A stretch of DNA of 64,000 bases from Corynebacterium singulare (lineage in GTDB: Bacteria; Actinomycetota; Actinomycetes; Mycobacteriales; Mycobacteriaceae): NCBI RefSeq assembly GCF_000833575.1, contig NZ_CP010827.1, positions 872,980 to 936,979 on the forward strand. Reading direction: 5' to 3'. Every line of letters begins with the position of its first letter. Position 1 is the first letter of the stretch. Positions 43,346-52,545 of the stretch are shown piece after piece. The notes beneath the pieces are model-generated. The model was not told where the DNA came from, ran no database searches, and was given only the letters and a program-made list of their open reading frames with translations. The position numbers were made by a program, and so were the translations under genes.

Positions 43346-43633
43346 TTACTTGCCGGCCAGCTCCGCGTACTTGGCCTGTACCTCGCTGGCGGAAGGGTTG
43401 GTGGCGTGCGTGCCGTCGGAGTAGAGGACGGTGGGCACGATGCGGTTGCCATCGTTGACGGATTCAATCCACGCGTTGATATCTTCGGTGCCTTCCGCTT
43501 CGGCGTCGACAAGCGCGTGCGGGGTGCCGAGCTCATTCAGATCCGTCAGCAAGCGCTTGCAGAACGGGCACCAGTCGGCAAAGAAGATGGTGACGTGCTC
43601 AGTGGTTTCGGGAGTAGGAACGTTGGTGCTCAT
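43346..43633 (-). CDS. mrx1: Mycoredoxin / glutaredoxin-like protein
   Basis: 95 aa thioredoxin-fold protein with the CPFC active site (Cys22 and Cys25) and the cis-Pro motif NRIVPTVLY. Actinobacterial mycoredoxin-1 uses mycothiol to reduce S-mycothiolated proteins. As I recall, C. glutamicum mrx1 lies next to folA and thyA, matching this position. Its ATG overlaps the folA stop as TAATG, so it is translationally coupled as the last gene of the thyA-folA-mrx1 operon. Confidence 0.85.
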   Translation of the reverse strand: MSTNVPTPETTEHVTIFFADWCPFCKRLLTDLNELGTPHALVDAEAEGTEDINAWIESVNDGNRIVPTVLYSDGTHATNPSASEVQAKYAELAGK

Positions 43634-44178
43634 TAGGCGGCAGCCTTTCTGTTGTAGGTGAGGAATCGGTATTTCATGGGCAGCTCGCTTGGGGGCTGAC
43701 CGGGGATGGTGAGGTGACCAGACTCGGAGGTGAGCCAGTCGGTATCGGCAGACAAACTGAACTCTTCGGGCACAGTGGGGGCGTGGACGGCATCCGCGCC
43801 GTAGGCATCGCCGACCTGCACGCCCATGAGGGTGAGCTCAATGGTGTCGACCCGGTCAAGGGAGGAGTTATAGAGTTGGCCACCGCCGATGATCCAGGCG
43901 TCGCCAAGCACTGCATCGAGTGCGGCGTCGAGGTTGTCCACCACGGTGGCGCCCGCAGACCACTCGCCAGGTGCGCGACGGGAGAGGACGATGTTCTCCC
44001 GGCCTGGTAGCGGGCGGAACTTAGGGTTGAGGGATTCCCATGTCTTGCGGCCCATGATGACGGGCGCGCCCATGGTGACCTCTTTGAAGTGTTTGAGATC
44101 CTCTGGCACGTGCCAGGGCATGACGGCACCGTCACCGATGATGCCGTCGAGGGACTGCGCCCAGATAGCACCGAGCAT
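43633..44178 (-). CDS. folA: Dihydrofolate reductase
   Basis: 181 aa. [22 protein letters not shown] with the active-site Asp/Glu region PEDLKHFKEVTMG and VIMGRKTWESL are canonical DHFR; PLPGRENIVLSRR and AWIIGGGQLYNSSL complete the NADPH site. It regenerates tetrahydrofolate, needed because thymidylate synthase produces dihydrofolate. TAATG overlaps link it to thyA upstream and mrx1 downstream. Confidence 0.96.
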   Translation of the reverse strand: MLGAIWAQSLDGIIGDGAVMPWHVPEDLKHFKEVTMGAPVIMGRKTWESLNPKFRPLPGRENIVLSRRAPGEWSAGATVVDNLDAALDAVLGDAWIIGGGQLYNSSLDRVDTIELTLMGVQVGDAYGADAVHAPTVPEEFSLSADTDWLTSESGHLTIPGQPPSELPMKYRFLTYNRKAAA

Positions 44179-45002
44179 TAGACGGACACCTGCGCCTTGA
44201 TGGTGGGGTGGGGGTCGTAGCCGATGATTTCGAAATCCTCGAAGTCATAGTCAAAGAGGCTCGCGGCCTTGTGGAGCTTGAGCTGTGGGTATTCGCGGGG
44301 ATCGCGGGAAAGCTGCTCCTTGACCTGCTCGATGTGGTTGTTGTAGATGTGGCAGTCGCCGCCGGTCCAGATGAGGTCGCCCACCTCGAGACCTGCTTGC
44401 TGGGCAAACATGTGGGTCAGCGCGGCATAGGAGGCCAGGTTGAAGGGAACACCGAGGAACATGTCGGCTGAGCGCTGGTAGACCTGCATGGAGAGTTTGC
44501 CGTTAGCGACATAGAGCTGGAAAAGCAGGTGGCAGGGCATGAGCGCCATCTTGTCCAGCTCAGAAACGTTCCATGCGGAGACGAGGTTGCGGCGGGAATC
44601 CGGGTTGTTTTTCAGGGTATCGAGCGCGACCTGAATCTGGTCGATGTGCTGGCCATCCGGTGTGGGCCAGGAGCGCCATTGCACGCCGTAGACAGGGCCC
44701 AGTTCGCCGTCCTCATCAGCCCACTCGTTCCAGATGCGGACCTTGTTCTCTTGCAGCCACTTGACGTTGGACTCGCCGCGCAGGAACCACAGCAGCTCAC
44801 CAATCACGCCGTGGAAATAAACCTTCTTGGTGGTGAGCAGCGGAAAAGACTCCGCCAGGTTGTAGCGCAGCTGGGCGCCGAACAGGGAACGGGTACCGGT
44901 GCCAGTGCGGTCGCCTTTGGGTGTGCCTTCTTCGAGGACGCGGCGGAGAAGATCCTCATATGGTGTTGTGAGGGCTGAAGAAGCGGTGGGAGTGTCACTC
45001 AT
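44178..45002 (-). CDS. thyA: Thymidylate synthase
   Basis: 274 aa from ATG 45002 ([19 protein letters not shown]). The catalytic Cys157 is in [13 protein letters not shown], with [19 protein letters not shown] and the nucleotide-binding [18 protein letters not shown]. It converts dUMP and methylene-THF to dTMP and DHF. A typical ThyA (not the flavin-dependent ThyX). First gene of the thyA-folA-mrx1 operon. Confidence 0.97.
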   Translation of the reverse strand: MSDTPTASSALTTPYEDLLRRVLEEGTPKGDRTGTGTRSLFGAQLRYNLAESFPLLTTKKVYFHGVIGELLWFLRGESNVKWLQENKVRIWNEWADEDGELGPVYGVQWRSWPTPDGQHIDQIQVALDTLKNNPDSRRNLVSAWNVSELDKMALMPCHLLFQLYVANGKLSMQVYQRSADMFLGVPFNLASYAALTHMFAQQAGLEVGDLIWTGGDCHIYNNHIEQVKEQLSRDPREYPQLKLHKAASLFDYDFEDFEIIGYDPHPTIKAQVSV

Positions 45003-45069
45003 GATGTCCAAGTGTAGAACGTTGGAGAAATCTTAGGTAGAGCGGTAGGGGTACCGGTGATGAGATTTG

Positions 45070-45945
45070 TTATTTCGATAGCTGGGCTTGATAAATAGCC
45101 TCTAGAGCTTCGTCGATTGGGGTCGCCTGCCATGAGGACGTGGCACCGGTAAGAATTGAGGGACGGTCCCACAGGTATCTCATTTCTTTCAGTCCTCGGA
45201 GGTCCGTGCTGGCAACGCCAGCTACTTTCAGCATCCATGGGTGAATGGTGATGGGGGAGTGTTGGCATCCGGCACGTCGAGCAAACTCAGCTTGAGTCAG
45301 AGCGGGAGCGCAAGGTGTGGAAATTATTGGGGGTGTTGAATCATCTAAAAGTGCGTCTGCCAACGCTCGTGCAAAGTCTGGAAGATACGTGACCGAGTGT
45401 TTAGCGTGTGCGTTAAAAAGAGCAAGGGGACGCTTCTTCCCAATGATGAGCTGATGGTAAACGCATCCGGGGCCGGCATCTGGTCCGTACAGATCGGCCG
45501 CGATTACTGAGGTAGTGCGCGAGGGGGAGGCTAAGCGGTTCTCGATTAGGGTCGCTCGAACACCGGGTTTGCCATTGCGAGATCGGGTGAGGGGAGTATC
45601 AGGCGAAATCACCTCGTAAGTCTGGTCGAACCCATACATCGATTCGGGAAAGACGACGGGGATGCCCCGTTGGGTGGCTACCTTCAGCACGGTTTCTTCA
45701 GCTGGAATGAGTAGGTCGCGCCACTTTTGTGCGTCATATGGGGCGTGGATGCAGTGGGCAATGGCGTCGATCTGGTCTGGGTAGGCGTCACTGTGTGTTG
45801 CGTCGCCCTTCTTGAAATCAACGTTTTCACTGGTGGCGAATTGGGGCTGTCGCCGCGTCATGATTGTGCATGTGTGCCCTCTTTTTGCGAGTTCACGTGA
45901 TAGTGCACGGCCAACGGGGCCCGCGCCGGTGATGAGAAAGTGCAT
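45070..45945 (-). CDS. NAD(P)-binding epimerase-like protein
   Basis: 291 aa, atypical short-chain dehydrogenase/NmrA type. Rossmann motif MHFLITGAGPVGRALSREL, then TRRQP (NADP-binding loop) and FPESMYGFDQ, in which a Tyr is present but the usual Tyr-x3-Lys pair is not evident. Divergent from the TetR gene at 46050 and separated from thyA by 67 bp. It may be the target of that regulator. The pair looks like a small accessory detoxification or metabolite module; substrate is unknown. Confidence 0.85.
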   Translation of the reverse strand: MHFLITGAGPVGRALSRELAKRGHTCTIMTRRQPQFATSENVDFKKGDATHSDAYPDQIDAIAHCIHAPYDAQKWRDLLIPAEETVLKVATQRGIPVVFPESMYGFDQTYEVISPDTPLTRSRNGKPGVRATLIENRLASPSRTTSVIAADLYGPDAGPGCVYHQLIIGKKRPLALFNAHAKHSVTYLPDFARALADALLDDSTPPIISTPCAPALTQAEFARRAGCQHSPITIHPWMLKVAGVASTDLRGLKEMRYLWDRPSILTGATSSWQATPIDEALEAIYQAQLSK

Positions 45946-46012
45946 TGAGTGTCCTCCACTCTTATTAGTGACTGGCGCTCTCTAAGGTTATAGGTGCACT
46001 GGGCTACCGTCA

Positions 46013-46025
46013 AGAGCAGTGCTCT
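46013..46025. promoter_or_regulatory. Candidate TetR operator
   Basis: AGAGC-AGT-GCTCT is a perfect palindrome overlapping the -35 region of the TetR gene. A half-site GCGCTCTCT recurs about 45 bp to the left, near the epimerase start. Confidence 0.5.
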
Positions 46026-46037
46026 CTTTTGTGTTGA

Positions 46038-46043
46038 TATAGT
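46038..46043 (+). promoter_or_regulatory. -10 box, leaderless TetR mRNA
   Basis: TATAGT ends 6 bp before the ATG at 46050. There is no room for a ribosome site, so the transcript is probably leaderless. Confidence 0.5.
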
Positions 46044-46049
46044 TTTCAT

Positions 46050-46718
46050 ATGTCGATGACACCAAGAGCGCGTGCTCGCGAAGAGACGATGTCGCGCATT
46101 GTTGAGCTCGGACGAAAGCAGCTTGATGCAGGTGGCCCAGAAGCCTTGAATCTGCGTGCAATTGCTCGTGATTTGGGGATAGTTTCTTCGGGTATCTACC
46201 GCTATGTGCCCGACAGGGCCCACCTATTAACGATGCTGATTATCGATGCGTTTGAAGCGCTCGATGGCGCCGTTGCCCAAGGAGTGGGTACGGCTACTGG
46301 GACGCGAGCTAAATTCGTGAGCCTTGTGGCCGCTATGAGGATGTGGGCTTTGAAATTTCCTCAAAGGTGGGCGCTTATTTACGGCACGCCCATCATTGGA
46401 TACGAAGCGCCCGCCTCAGAAACAACGGGTGCGGGTACAAAAGTTAGTCGGCGACTAGCCGTTTTGTTATCTGAGACCTCGGTTAAAGAGTTAGAACCGC
46501 GTTCCTCTCAGCTCTCGCAAGACCTTGCTGCGGCATCTGATGAGCTTGATGTGGAACTTCCCGCTGACGTCATGGAAAAGGCGCTTGAGGCGTGGATACA
46601 GATAATTGGCGTGATTAATGCCGAGGTTTTCGGTTACCTCGGCAAAGACACACTAAATGACTACCACGAGTTTCATGCTCGAATGGTTTCTCGTCTTGCA
46701 GACGAGTTGGGACTTTGA
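46050..46718 (+). CDS. TetR-family regulator (WHG-type C-terminal domain)
   Basis: 222 aa. The N-terminal helix-turn-helix (about 8-60) reads ETMSRIVELGRKQLDAGGPE, then ALNLRAIARDLGIVSSGIYRYVPDRAHLL. The C-terminal domain, with WALKFPQRWALIYGTPIIGYEAP, resembles the TetR WHG family. It is divergent from the epimerase gene with a palindrome between, so it is probably its repressor. The inducer is unknown. Confidence 0.9.
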   Translation: MSMTPRARAREETMSRIVELGRKQLDAGGPEALNLRAIARDLGIVSSGIYRYVPDRAHLLTMLIIDAFEALDGAVAQGVGTATGTRAKFVSLVAAMRMWALKFPQRWALIYGTPIIGYEAPASETTGAGTKVSRRLAVLLSETSVKELEPRSSQLSQDLAAASDELDVELPADVMEKALEAWIQIIGVINAEVFGYLGKDTLNDYHEFHARMVSRLADELGL

Positions 46719-46759
46719 CTTAGCGGCGCTGCGTAGGAGGGGAACGCCGCACAAGAAAC

Positions 46760-47518
46760 CTAGTACCCGCCGTTGGCCTCCGCGTAGGCGGCAGCGTGCT
46801 TGAGAATATCTTCGGCCAGCTCCGGGCGGCAGATCAACAGATCTGGGATGAAGGTGTCCTCGTTGTTGAATTTGATGGGGGAGCCGTCCAAGCGCGAGCA
46901 GTGCAGACCCGCGGCCAAGGCAACGCCGACCGGGGCAGCCTGGTCCCACTCGTACTGGCCACCGGCGTGAATGTAGGCGTCATAGTCACCCAACAAGACG
47001 TGGATGGCCTTGGCACCTGCAGACCCCACGCCGACGGTCTCAAAGCCCATCTTGTCCGCGACATAACCCGCCACCTTCGGCGGGCGGTTGCGAGAAACGA
47101 CAAACTTCTTCGACAGCGGGCCGGTCACCGCCCGTACGTCGGAAGACTTAAAAGTCACTCCCATATCCGGCATACCTACGGCTGCGTGGATAGGGACTCC
47201 GTTTTCCACCAGTGCGATGTGGACGGCCCAGTCTTGGCGGCCGGTAGCGAACTCCTTGGTGCCGTCGAGCGGGTCAACGATCCACACGCGCTCCTTCTTC
47301 AGGCGGCTCAAGTCATCGGAGGCTTCTTCAGACAGGACGCCGTCCTGAGGGCGGTGCTGCTCCAGCACGCGGGCAATCCATTCCTGGGCGGCTTCATCGC
47401 CGGCATCACCAAGCGCCAAGCCGCGCAACAGGCCACCGTTGCGCACACCTTTGAGGATCTCGCCGCAGCCATCGGCGAGGGAGTTGGTTAGACGGGAATC
47501 AGAAATCTCAACGGTCAT
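46760..47518 (-). CDS. cysQ: 3'(2'),5'-bisphosphate nucleotidase CysQ
   Basis: 252 aa from ATG 47518 (MTVEISDSRLTNSLADG); an earlier in-frame ATG at 47560 would overlap the divergent lhr start. Inositol-monophosphatase fold with metal motif VLSEEASDD and WIVDPLDGTKEF, then QYEWDQAAPVGVALAAG. CysQ dephosphorylates PAP from sulfate assimilation, or acts as inositol/fructose phosphatase in actinobacteria. Adjacent and divergent to lhr. Confidence 0.92.
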   Translation of the reverse strand: MTVEISDSRLTNSLADGCGEILKGVRNGGLLRGLALGDAGDEAAQEWIARVLEQHRPQDGVLSEEASDDLSRLKKERVWIVDPLDGTKEFATGRQDWAVHIALVENGVPIHAAVGMPDMGVTFKSSDVRAVTGPLSKKFVVSRNRPPKVAGYVADKMGFETVGVGSAGAKAIHVLLGDYDAYIHAGGQYEWDQAAPVGVALAAGLHCSRLDGSPIKFNNEDTFIPDLLICRPELAEDILKHAAAYAEANGGY

Positions 47519-47552
47519 AACGCCCAGATTACCGCGCGCGCTACAGTAGGGC

Positions 47553-50500
47553 ATGCCCAAAAACGTTCTCGGAAAGTTTCGCCCGCAGGTCGCCGGCTGG
47601 TTCGAGAACGTTTTCGCTGCTCCTACCGCCGTTCAGGAACAAGCATGGGAGGCTATCTCCGAGGGAGCCCACGCCCTCGTGGTGGCCCCGACTGGTTCTG
47701 GTAAGACACTCGCGGCCTTCCTATGGGCACTGAACTCTTTGGTGGAGCGCGAAGGCCAGACCGCCCTGCCGCTGAGTACCGAGCCCACACGCGAGGGCGC
47801 TCACGACGGCGTACGGGTGCTCTACATTTCCCCGCTCAAGGCCTTGGGCGTGGATGTGGAGAACAACCTGCGTGCCCCGCTCAATGGCATCGCGCGCACT
47901 GCTGAGCGCCTGGGGCTCGACGTGCCGGACATCACCGTGGGCGTGCGCTCCGGCGATACCCCGCAGGCAGAGCGCTCCCGCCAGGTGCGCAAGCCGCCGG
48001 ACATTCTCATCACTACGCCGGAATCGGCCTACCTCATGTTGACGTCGAAGGCGGCCGGGATCCTGAAGACCGTGGATACCGTCATTATTGATGAGATTCA
48101 CGCCCTGGCCGGCACCAAGCGCGGCGTACATCTGGCCTTGACTCTTGAGCGGTTGGGGCGTATCGCCGGCGAGTTCCAGCGCATCGGCCTATCTGCCACC
48201 GTGCGGCCACTGAGCGCCGTATCGAACTTCCTGGGCGGTGACCGCCCCGTCGACATCATCGCGCCACCGGCGAAGAAGCGCTGGCAGCTCGACGTCCACG
48301 TGCCGGTTGAGGACATGTCGGACCTGCCCACCCCGGAGCAGGGTTCTCCCATCGGGGAGGCGACAGTCGAGGACCCCTTAGGCATCACGCAAGGCCCTCA
48401 AGATGCACTGCGCGTGCATGCGCAGGACGGGGCAGGGGAATCGGCCCTGCCCTCGGCGAAGTCCATTTGGCCCTTCATCGAAGAAGAGCTCTACGCCGAA
48501 ATCATGGAGCACCGCTCCACCCTCGTCTTCGTAAACTCGCGGCGGACTGCCGAAAGGCTGACCAGCCGCCTCAACGAGCTCTACGCCCAGGAGCACGACC
48601 CAGAGTCCTTAAGCCCTGCAACCCGGCGCGACCCAGCCCAGCTCATGAAGCAGGTCGACGTTGCTGGGAAGGCCCCGGCTGTTATCGCCCGAGCGCACCA
48701 CGGCTCGGTGTCCAAGGACGAGCGTGCGCTGACGGAAACCATGCTCAAGGAGGGAACGCTGAAGGCCGTCGTGGCGACCAGCTCCCTAGAGCTGGGCATC
48801 GACATGGGTGCGGTGGAGCTGGTGGTGCAGGTGGAATCCCCGCCGTCGGTGGCGTCGGGCCTGCAGCGCGTGGGGCGCGCCGGGCACTCGGTAGGCGCGG
48901 TGTCCCACGGTTCCTTCTACCCGAAGCACCGGGCGGACCTTGTGCAGTCGGCGCTCACCGTCGCGCGCATGGAGGACGGCCTCATCGAGGAGATGCACGC
49001 CCCGCGTAACCCGCTCGACGTGTTGGCCCAGCAGACGGTGGCCGCTGCGGCAGCGGCAGGGGAGGAGGGCCTGCTTGCCGACGACTGGTATTCCCTCATC
49101 CGCCGCTCCTGGCCCTACCGCGATCTGGCACGCGAGGTCTTCGATTCCGTGCTGGATCTGGTCAGTGGCGTGTATCCCTCGACGGATTTTGCGGAGCTTA
49201 AACCCCGCGTGGTCTATGACCGCGTGAGCGGCGTGCTCACCCCGCGTCCCGGGGCGCAGCGCGTGGCGGTGACCAACGGCGGTACCATTCCCGACCGCGG
49301 TATGTTCGGCGTTTTCCTCGTGGGAGGCAACGAGAAATCCCCGCGCCGTGTGGGTGAGCTCGATGAGGAAATGGTCTATGAGTCGCGCGTGGGGGACATC
49401 TTCACGCTTGGTGCGACGAGCTGGCACGTGGAGGAGATTACGCGCGACCAGGTGCTCGTCAGCCCTGCCCCGGGGCATACCGGGCGGTTGCCCTTCTGGA
49501 ACGGCGACCAGGCTGGGCGTCCCTTTGAGCTGGGCAAGGCGTTGGGAGCGTTTCGTCGAGAAGCATATGCGGACCCGGCCATCGTGCGCGATGCCGATGA
49601 GCTCGCTCGCCGCAATATCGCGGCCTACCTGAAGGAGCAGGAGGAGGCCACGGGGCTGATTCCGGATGAGAAGACGCTGCTGCTGGAGCGCTTCACAGAT
49701 GAGTTGGGGGATTGGCGCGTGCTGCTGCACACCCCGTTTGGCCGGCCGGTCAACGCTGCGTGGGCGCTGGCGGTGGGACAGCGCGTGGCGGAACGGACAG
49801 GCATGGACGCTCAAGCCGTGGCGGGCGATGACGGCATCGTGCTGCGCCTGCCGCAGGGCGAGGCGGACCCGGATGCATCGCTGTTTTCCTTTGACGCCGA
49901 CGAGATCGCGGACATCGTCACCGAGCAGGTGGGTAACTCTGCGCTCTTCGCCTCCCGTTTCCGGGAGTGCGCGGCGCGTGCTTTGCTCCTGCCGAGGCGC
50001 AATCCGGGCAAGCGCGCGCCCTTGTGGCAGCAGCGCCAGCGTGCAGAGCAGCTTCTCGACGTCGCCCGCAACTACCCCTCCTTCCCCATCATCCTGGAGA
50101 CCGTGCGCGAGTGCGTGCAGGATGTTTACGACTTGCCGGCGCTCACGGAGGTCATGCGGGAGCTGTCGCACCGCCGCATCCGTATCGCGGAGGTCACCAC
50201 GGAGCAGCCCTCGCCTTTTGCCTCCTCGCTGCTGTTTAACTACACCGGCGCCTTCATGTACGAGGGTGACTCACCCCTGGCGGAAAAGCGAGCGGCGGCC
50301 TTGGCGCTGGATCCGGCGCTTCTGGCGAAGCTGTTGGGCACGGTGGAGCTGCGCGAGCTTCTCGACGCCGACATTATCGCCGAGGTCCACGCCCAGCTGC
50401 AGCGCACCACCCCGGAGCGTCAGGCGCGCACCACCGAGGAGGTCGCTGACCTGCTGCGCGTGCTGGGCCCGATTCCCGTCGACGAGCTGGGCGCACATTG

Positions 50501-52454
50501 CACGGTGCCATTGAGCGCACTCGATGCGCTCGGTGCGCGCATTATGCGGGTGCGTATCAACGGCCGCGAACACATAGCCCAAGCGCTGGATGCGCCGCTG
50601 CTTCGCGACGGTCTGGGCATCCCCGTCCCGCCCGGCATCCCCGCCCAGCAAGCCACGATTACTGATGCTGTGGACCAGCTCGTCAGCCGGTGGGCGCGCA
50701 CGCGTGGGCCGTTCATCGCGCGCGATGTGCAGGAAGCCTTTGGGCTGTCCGCTGCCGTGGCGCACTCGACGCTCAATGGTCTGGACTCCATCTTGGCCGG
50801 GCACTACCGCCAGGGCGTGGAGGAACAGGAGTACTGCGCGGCGGAGGTGCTCAAGGTTATTCGCTCCCGCTCGCTGGCTGCTGCCCGTGCGGCCACGCAG
50901 CCGGTCTCGCCCGCAGCCTTCGGACGCTTCCTGCCGGACTGGCAGCAGGTGGCGGCCGTGGGCCGGCGCCCAGTGTTGCGCGGAGTGGATGGTGTCTTTG
51001 CGGTAATCGAGCAGTTGGCGGGTGTACGCCTTCCGGCATCTGCGTGGGAGAGCCTCATCCTGCCCGCGCGTGTGGGGGATTATTCGCCGACCATGCTGGA
51101 TGAGCTCACCGCTAGTGGCGAGGTCCTCATTGTGGGCGCGGGCAAGGCGGGTGCGAATGACCCCTGGATCATGCTGCTGCCGGTAGATTATGCAGCGCAG
51201 TTGGCGCCGCAGGTCTCCGCGGAGGAGGTGGGCTTGTCCATGCTGCAAACCCAGATCCTTGAAGCCTTAAGCGGCGGCGGCAGCTACCTCATCTCCGATA
51301 TCCAACCGCGCTTGAGCGGCACGAGCGAGGAGGTTCGCGAAGCGCTCTGGGGCCTAGTAGAAGCCGGCTTGGTGAGTCCCGATTCCTTCTCCCCGATCCG
51401 TGCTCACCTGGCTACGGGCGGCCGCGCGGGGCGGGCTGCTCACCGCGCTAAACGCCGGCCAACCCGGTCCCGCCTGCGCATGGGGCGTACGTCCTTTGCC
51501 CAGTCCCACAATGCCGTAGGAACGCAGAACGCCCCCGACGTGGTGGGCCGCTGGTCCCTGTCCGTTCCCGCCGCCACGGATGCGACGTCGCGGTCCATCG
51601 CGCATGGCGAAGCCTGGCTGGATCGCTATGGCGTGCTCACCCGCGGTTCCGTGGTGGCCGAGGACGTCCTTGGTGGTTTCGCCCTGGCCTATAAGGTGCT
51701 CTCTGGCTTTGAGGAATCCGGCAAGGCCATGCGCGGTTACGTCATCGAGGGCCTAGGCGCTGCGCAGTTCTCCACCCCCGCGGTCATCGACCGCCTGCGC
51801 GGCTTGGCGGATTCCCCCGACGTCACGGGCTGGCCTTCTGGCACTCGTGAGCCGCAGGTCTATGTCCTTGCCGCCACGGACCCCGCGAACCCGTATGGCG
51901 CAGCGCTACCGTGGCCGCCTTCTGACGGCACCGACTCCGCAGCCCGCCCCACCCGCGCCGCGGGTGCCTTGGTGGTACTCATGGACGGCTTGCCTGTTGC
52001 GCACCTGACCCGCGGCGGCAAGACGCTCACCACGTTCTTCGCGGCGCTGCCCGAGGGCATCGAGCGCACCGAGGTGGTGTCCGCCATTCTCGCGGGCCTC
52101 TCTGAGCTGGTTGCCGCAGGCCGCCTAAGCAAGCTCGTCATTGAGAAGGCTAACGGCCGTCCCATTTTTGACGGTGAGCTTGCCGGTGAGTTGCGCGCGG
52201 CCGGTGCGGCTTTGACACCGAAAGGTGTGCGCATTACTGGCTCCGCGAACTCAGTGATGCCTTCGCGATCTTCTGCAGCCCCCTCCGAGCCGCACCGTCC
52301 CGCTCGCCGGGGAGGACGTCGCGCCGTGGACGCCATCGAGGAGCTTTCCTTCGACGACTCGGACGAGGAAGCTCCTGGCACCGTGGGCGAGAATGGTTCA
52401 CCCGGAAAACCTGGAAGCCCGGGTGGCTTCCGCCCGCGACGCCGTCGACGCTGA
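47553..52454 (+). CDS. lhr: Lhr ATP-dependent DNA helicase
   Basis: 1,633 aa superfamily 2 helicase. Walker A APTGSGKT at 45-52, DEIH at 180-183, SAT-like LSATVRPLS, and motifs IV-VI ending QRVGRAGHSVG. After the helicase core (about 1-500) come the Lhr winged-helix/beta-barrel region and a very long C-terminal domain, as in mycobacterial Lhr, a 3'-5' translocase. The end is low-complexity basic (RRRR). In mycobacteria Lhr is linked to a Nei-type glycosylase; here an Fpg/Nei gene lies 1.4 kb downstream. Confidence 0.96.
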   Translation: MPKNVLGKFRPQVAGWFENVFAAPTAVQEQAWEAISEGAHALVVAPTGSGKTLAAFLWALNSLVEREGQTALPLSTEPTREGAHDGVRVLYISPLKALGVDVENNLRAPLNGIARTAERLGLDVPDITVGVRSGDTPQAERSRQVRKPPDILITTPESAYLMLTSKAAGILKTVDTVIIDEIHALAGTKRGVHLALTLERLGRIAGEFQRIGLSATVRPLSAVSNFLGGDRPVDIIAPPAKKRWQLDVHVPVEDMSDLPTPEQGSPIGEATVEDPLGITQGPQDALRVHAQDGAGESALPSAKSIWPFIEEELYAEIMEHRSTLVFVNSRRTAERLTSRLNELYAQEHDPESLSPATRRDPAQLMKQVDVAGKAPAVIARAHHGSVSKDERALTETMLKEGTLKAVVATSSLELGIDMGAVELVVQVESPPSVASGLQRVGRAGHSVGAVSHGSFYPKHRADLVQSALTVARMEDGLIEEMHAPRNPLDVLAQQTVAAAAAAGEEGLLADDWYSLIRRSWPYRDLAREVFDSVLDLVSGVYPSTDFAELKPRVVYDRVSGVLTPRPGAQRVAVTNGGTIPDRGMFGVFLVGGNEKSPRRVGELDEEMVYESRVGDIFTLGATSWHVEEITRDQVLVSPAPGHTGRLPFWNGDQAGRPFELGKALGAFRREAYADPAIVRDADELARRNIAAYLKEQEEATGLIPDEKTLLLERFTDELGDWRVLLHTPFGRPVNAAWALAVGQRVAERTGMDAQAVAGDDGIVLRLPQGEADPDASLFSFDADEIADIVTEQVGNSALFASRFRECAARALLLPRRNPGKRAPLWQQRQRAEQLLDVARNYPSFPIILETVRECVQDVYDLPALTEVMRELSHRRIRIAEVTTEQPSPFASSLLFNYTGAFMYEGDSPLAEKRAAALALDPALLAKLLGTVELRELLDADIIAEVHAQLQRTTPERQARTTEEVADLLRVLGPIPVDELGAHCTVPLSALDALGARIMRVRINGREHIAQALDAPLLRDGLGIPVPPGIPAQQATITDAVDQLVSRWARTRGPFIARDVQEAFGLSAAVAHSTLNGLDSILAGHYRQGVEEQEYCAAEVLKVIRSRSLAAARAATQPVSPAAFGRFLPDWQQVAAVGRRPVLRGVDGVFAVIEQLAGVRLPASAWESLILPARVGDYSPTMLDELTASGEVLIVGAGKAGANDPWIMLLPVDYAAQLAPQVSAEEVGLSMLQTQILEALSGGGSYLISDIQPRLSGTSEEVREALWGLVEAGLVSPDSFSPIRAHLATGGRAGRAAHRAKRRPTRSRLRMGRTSFAQSHNAVGTQNAPDVVGRWSLSVPAATDATSRSIAHGEAWLDRYGVLTRGSVVAEDVLGGFALAYKVLSGFEESGKAMRGYVIEGLGAAQFSTPAVIDRLRGLADSPDVTGWPSGTREPQVYVLAATDPANPYGAALPWPPSDGTDSAARPTRAAGALVVLMDGLPVAHLTRGGKTLTTFFAALPEGIERTEVVSAILAGLSELVAAGRLSKLVIEKANGRPIFDGELAGELRAAGAALTPKGVRITGSANSVMPSRSSAAPSEPHRPARRGGRRAVDAIEELSFDDSDEEAPGTVGENGSPGKPGSPGGFRPRRRRR

Positions 52455-52545
52455 ATTTTAAGGGGCAATGCTTCCTCAGCGACTCGGCGCGAGGCCTAAC
52501 GTGGAAGGACGATAGACCATTCGATTTTAAGGAGTCGTGCTTTCC

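Noticed and set aside
48786..50171. 461-codon frame antisense to lhr
   Set aside because: Shadow frame in high-GC DNA; no motif or ribosome site.
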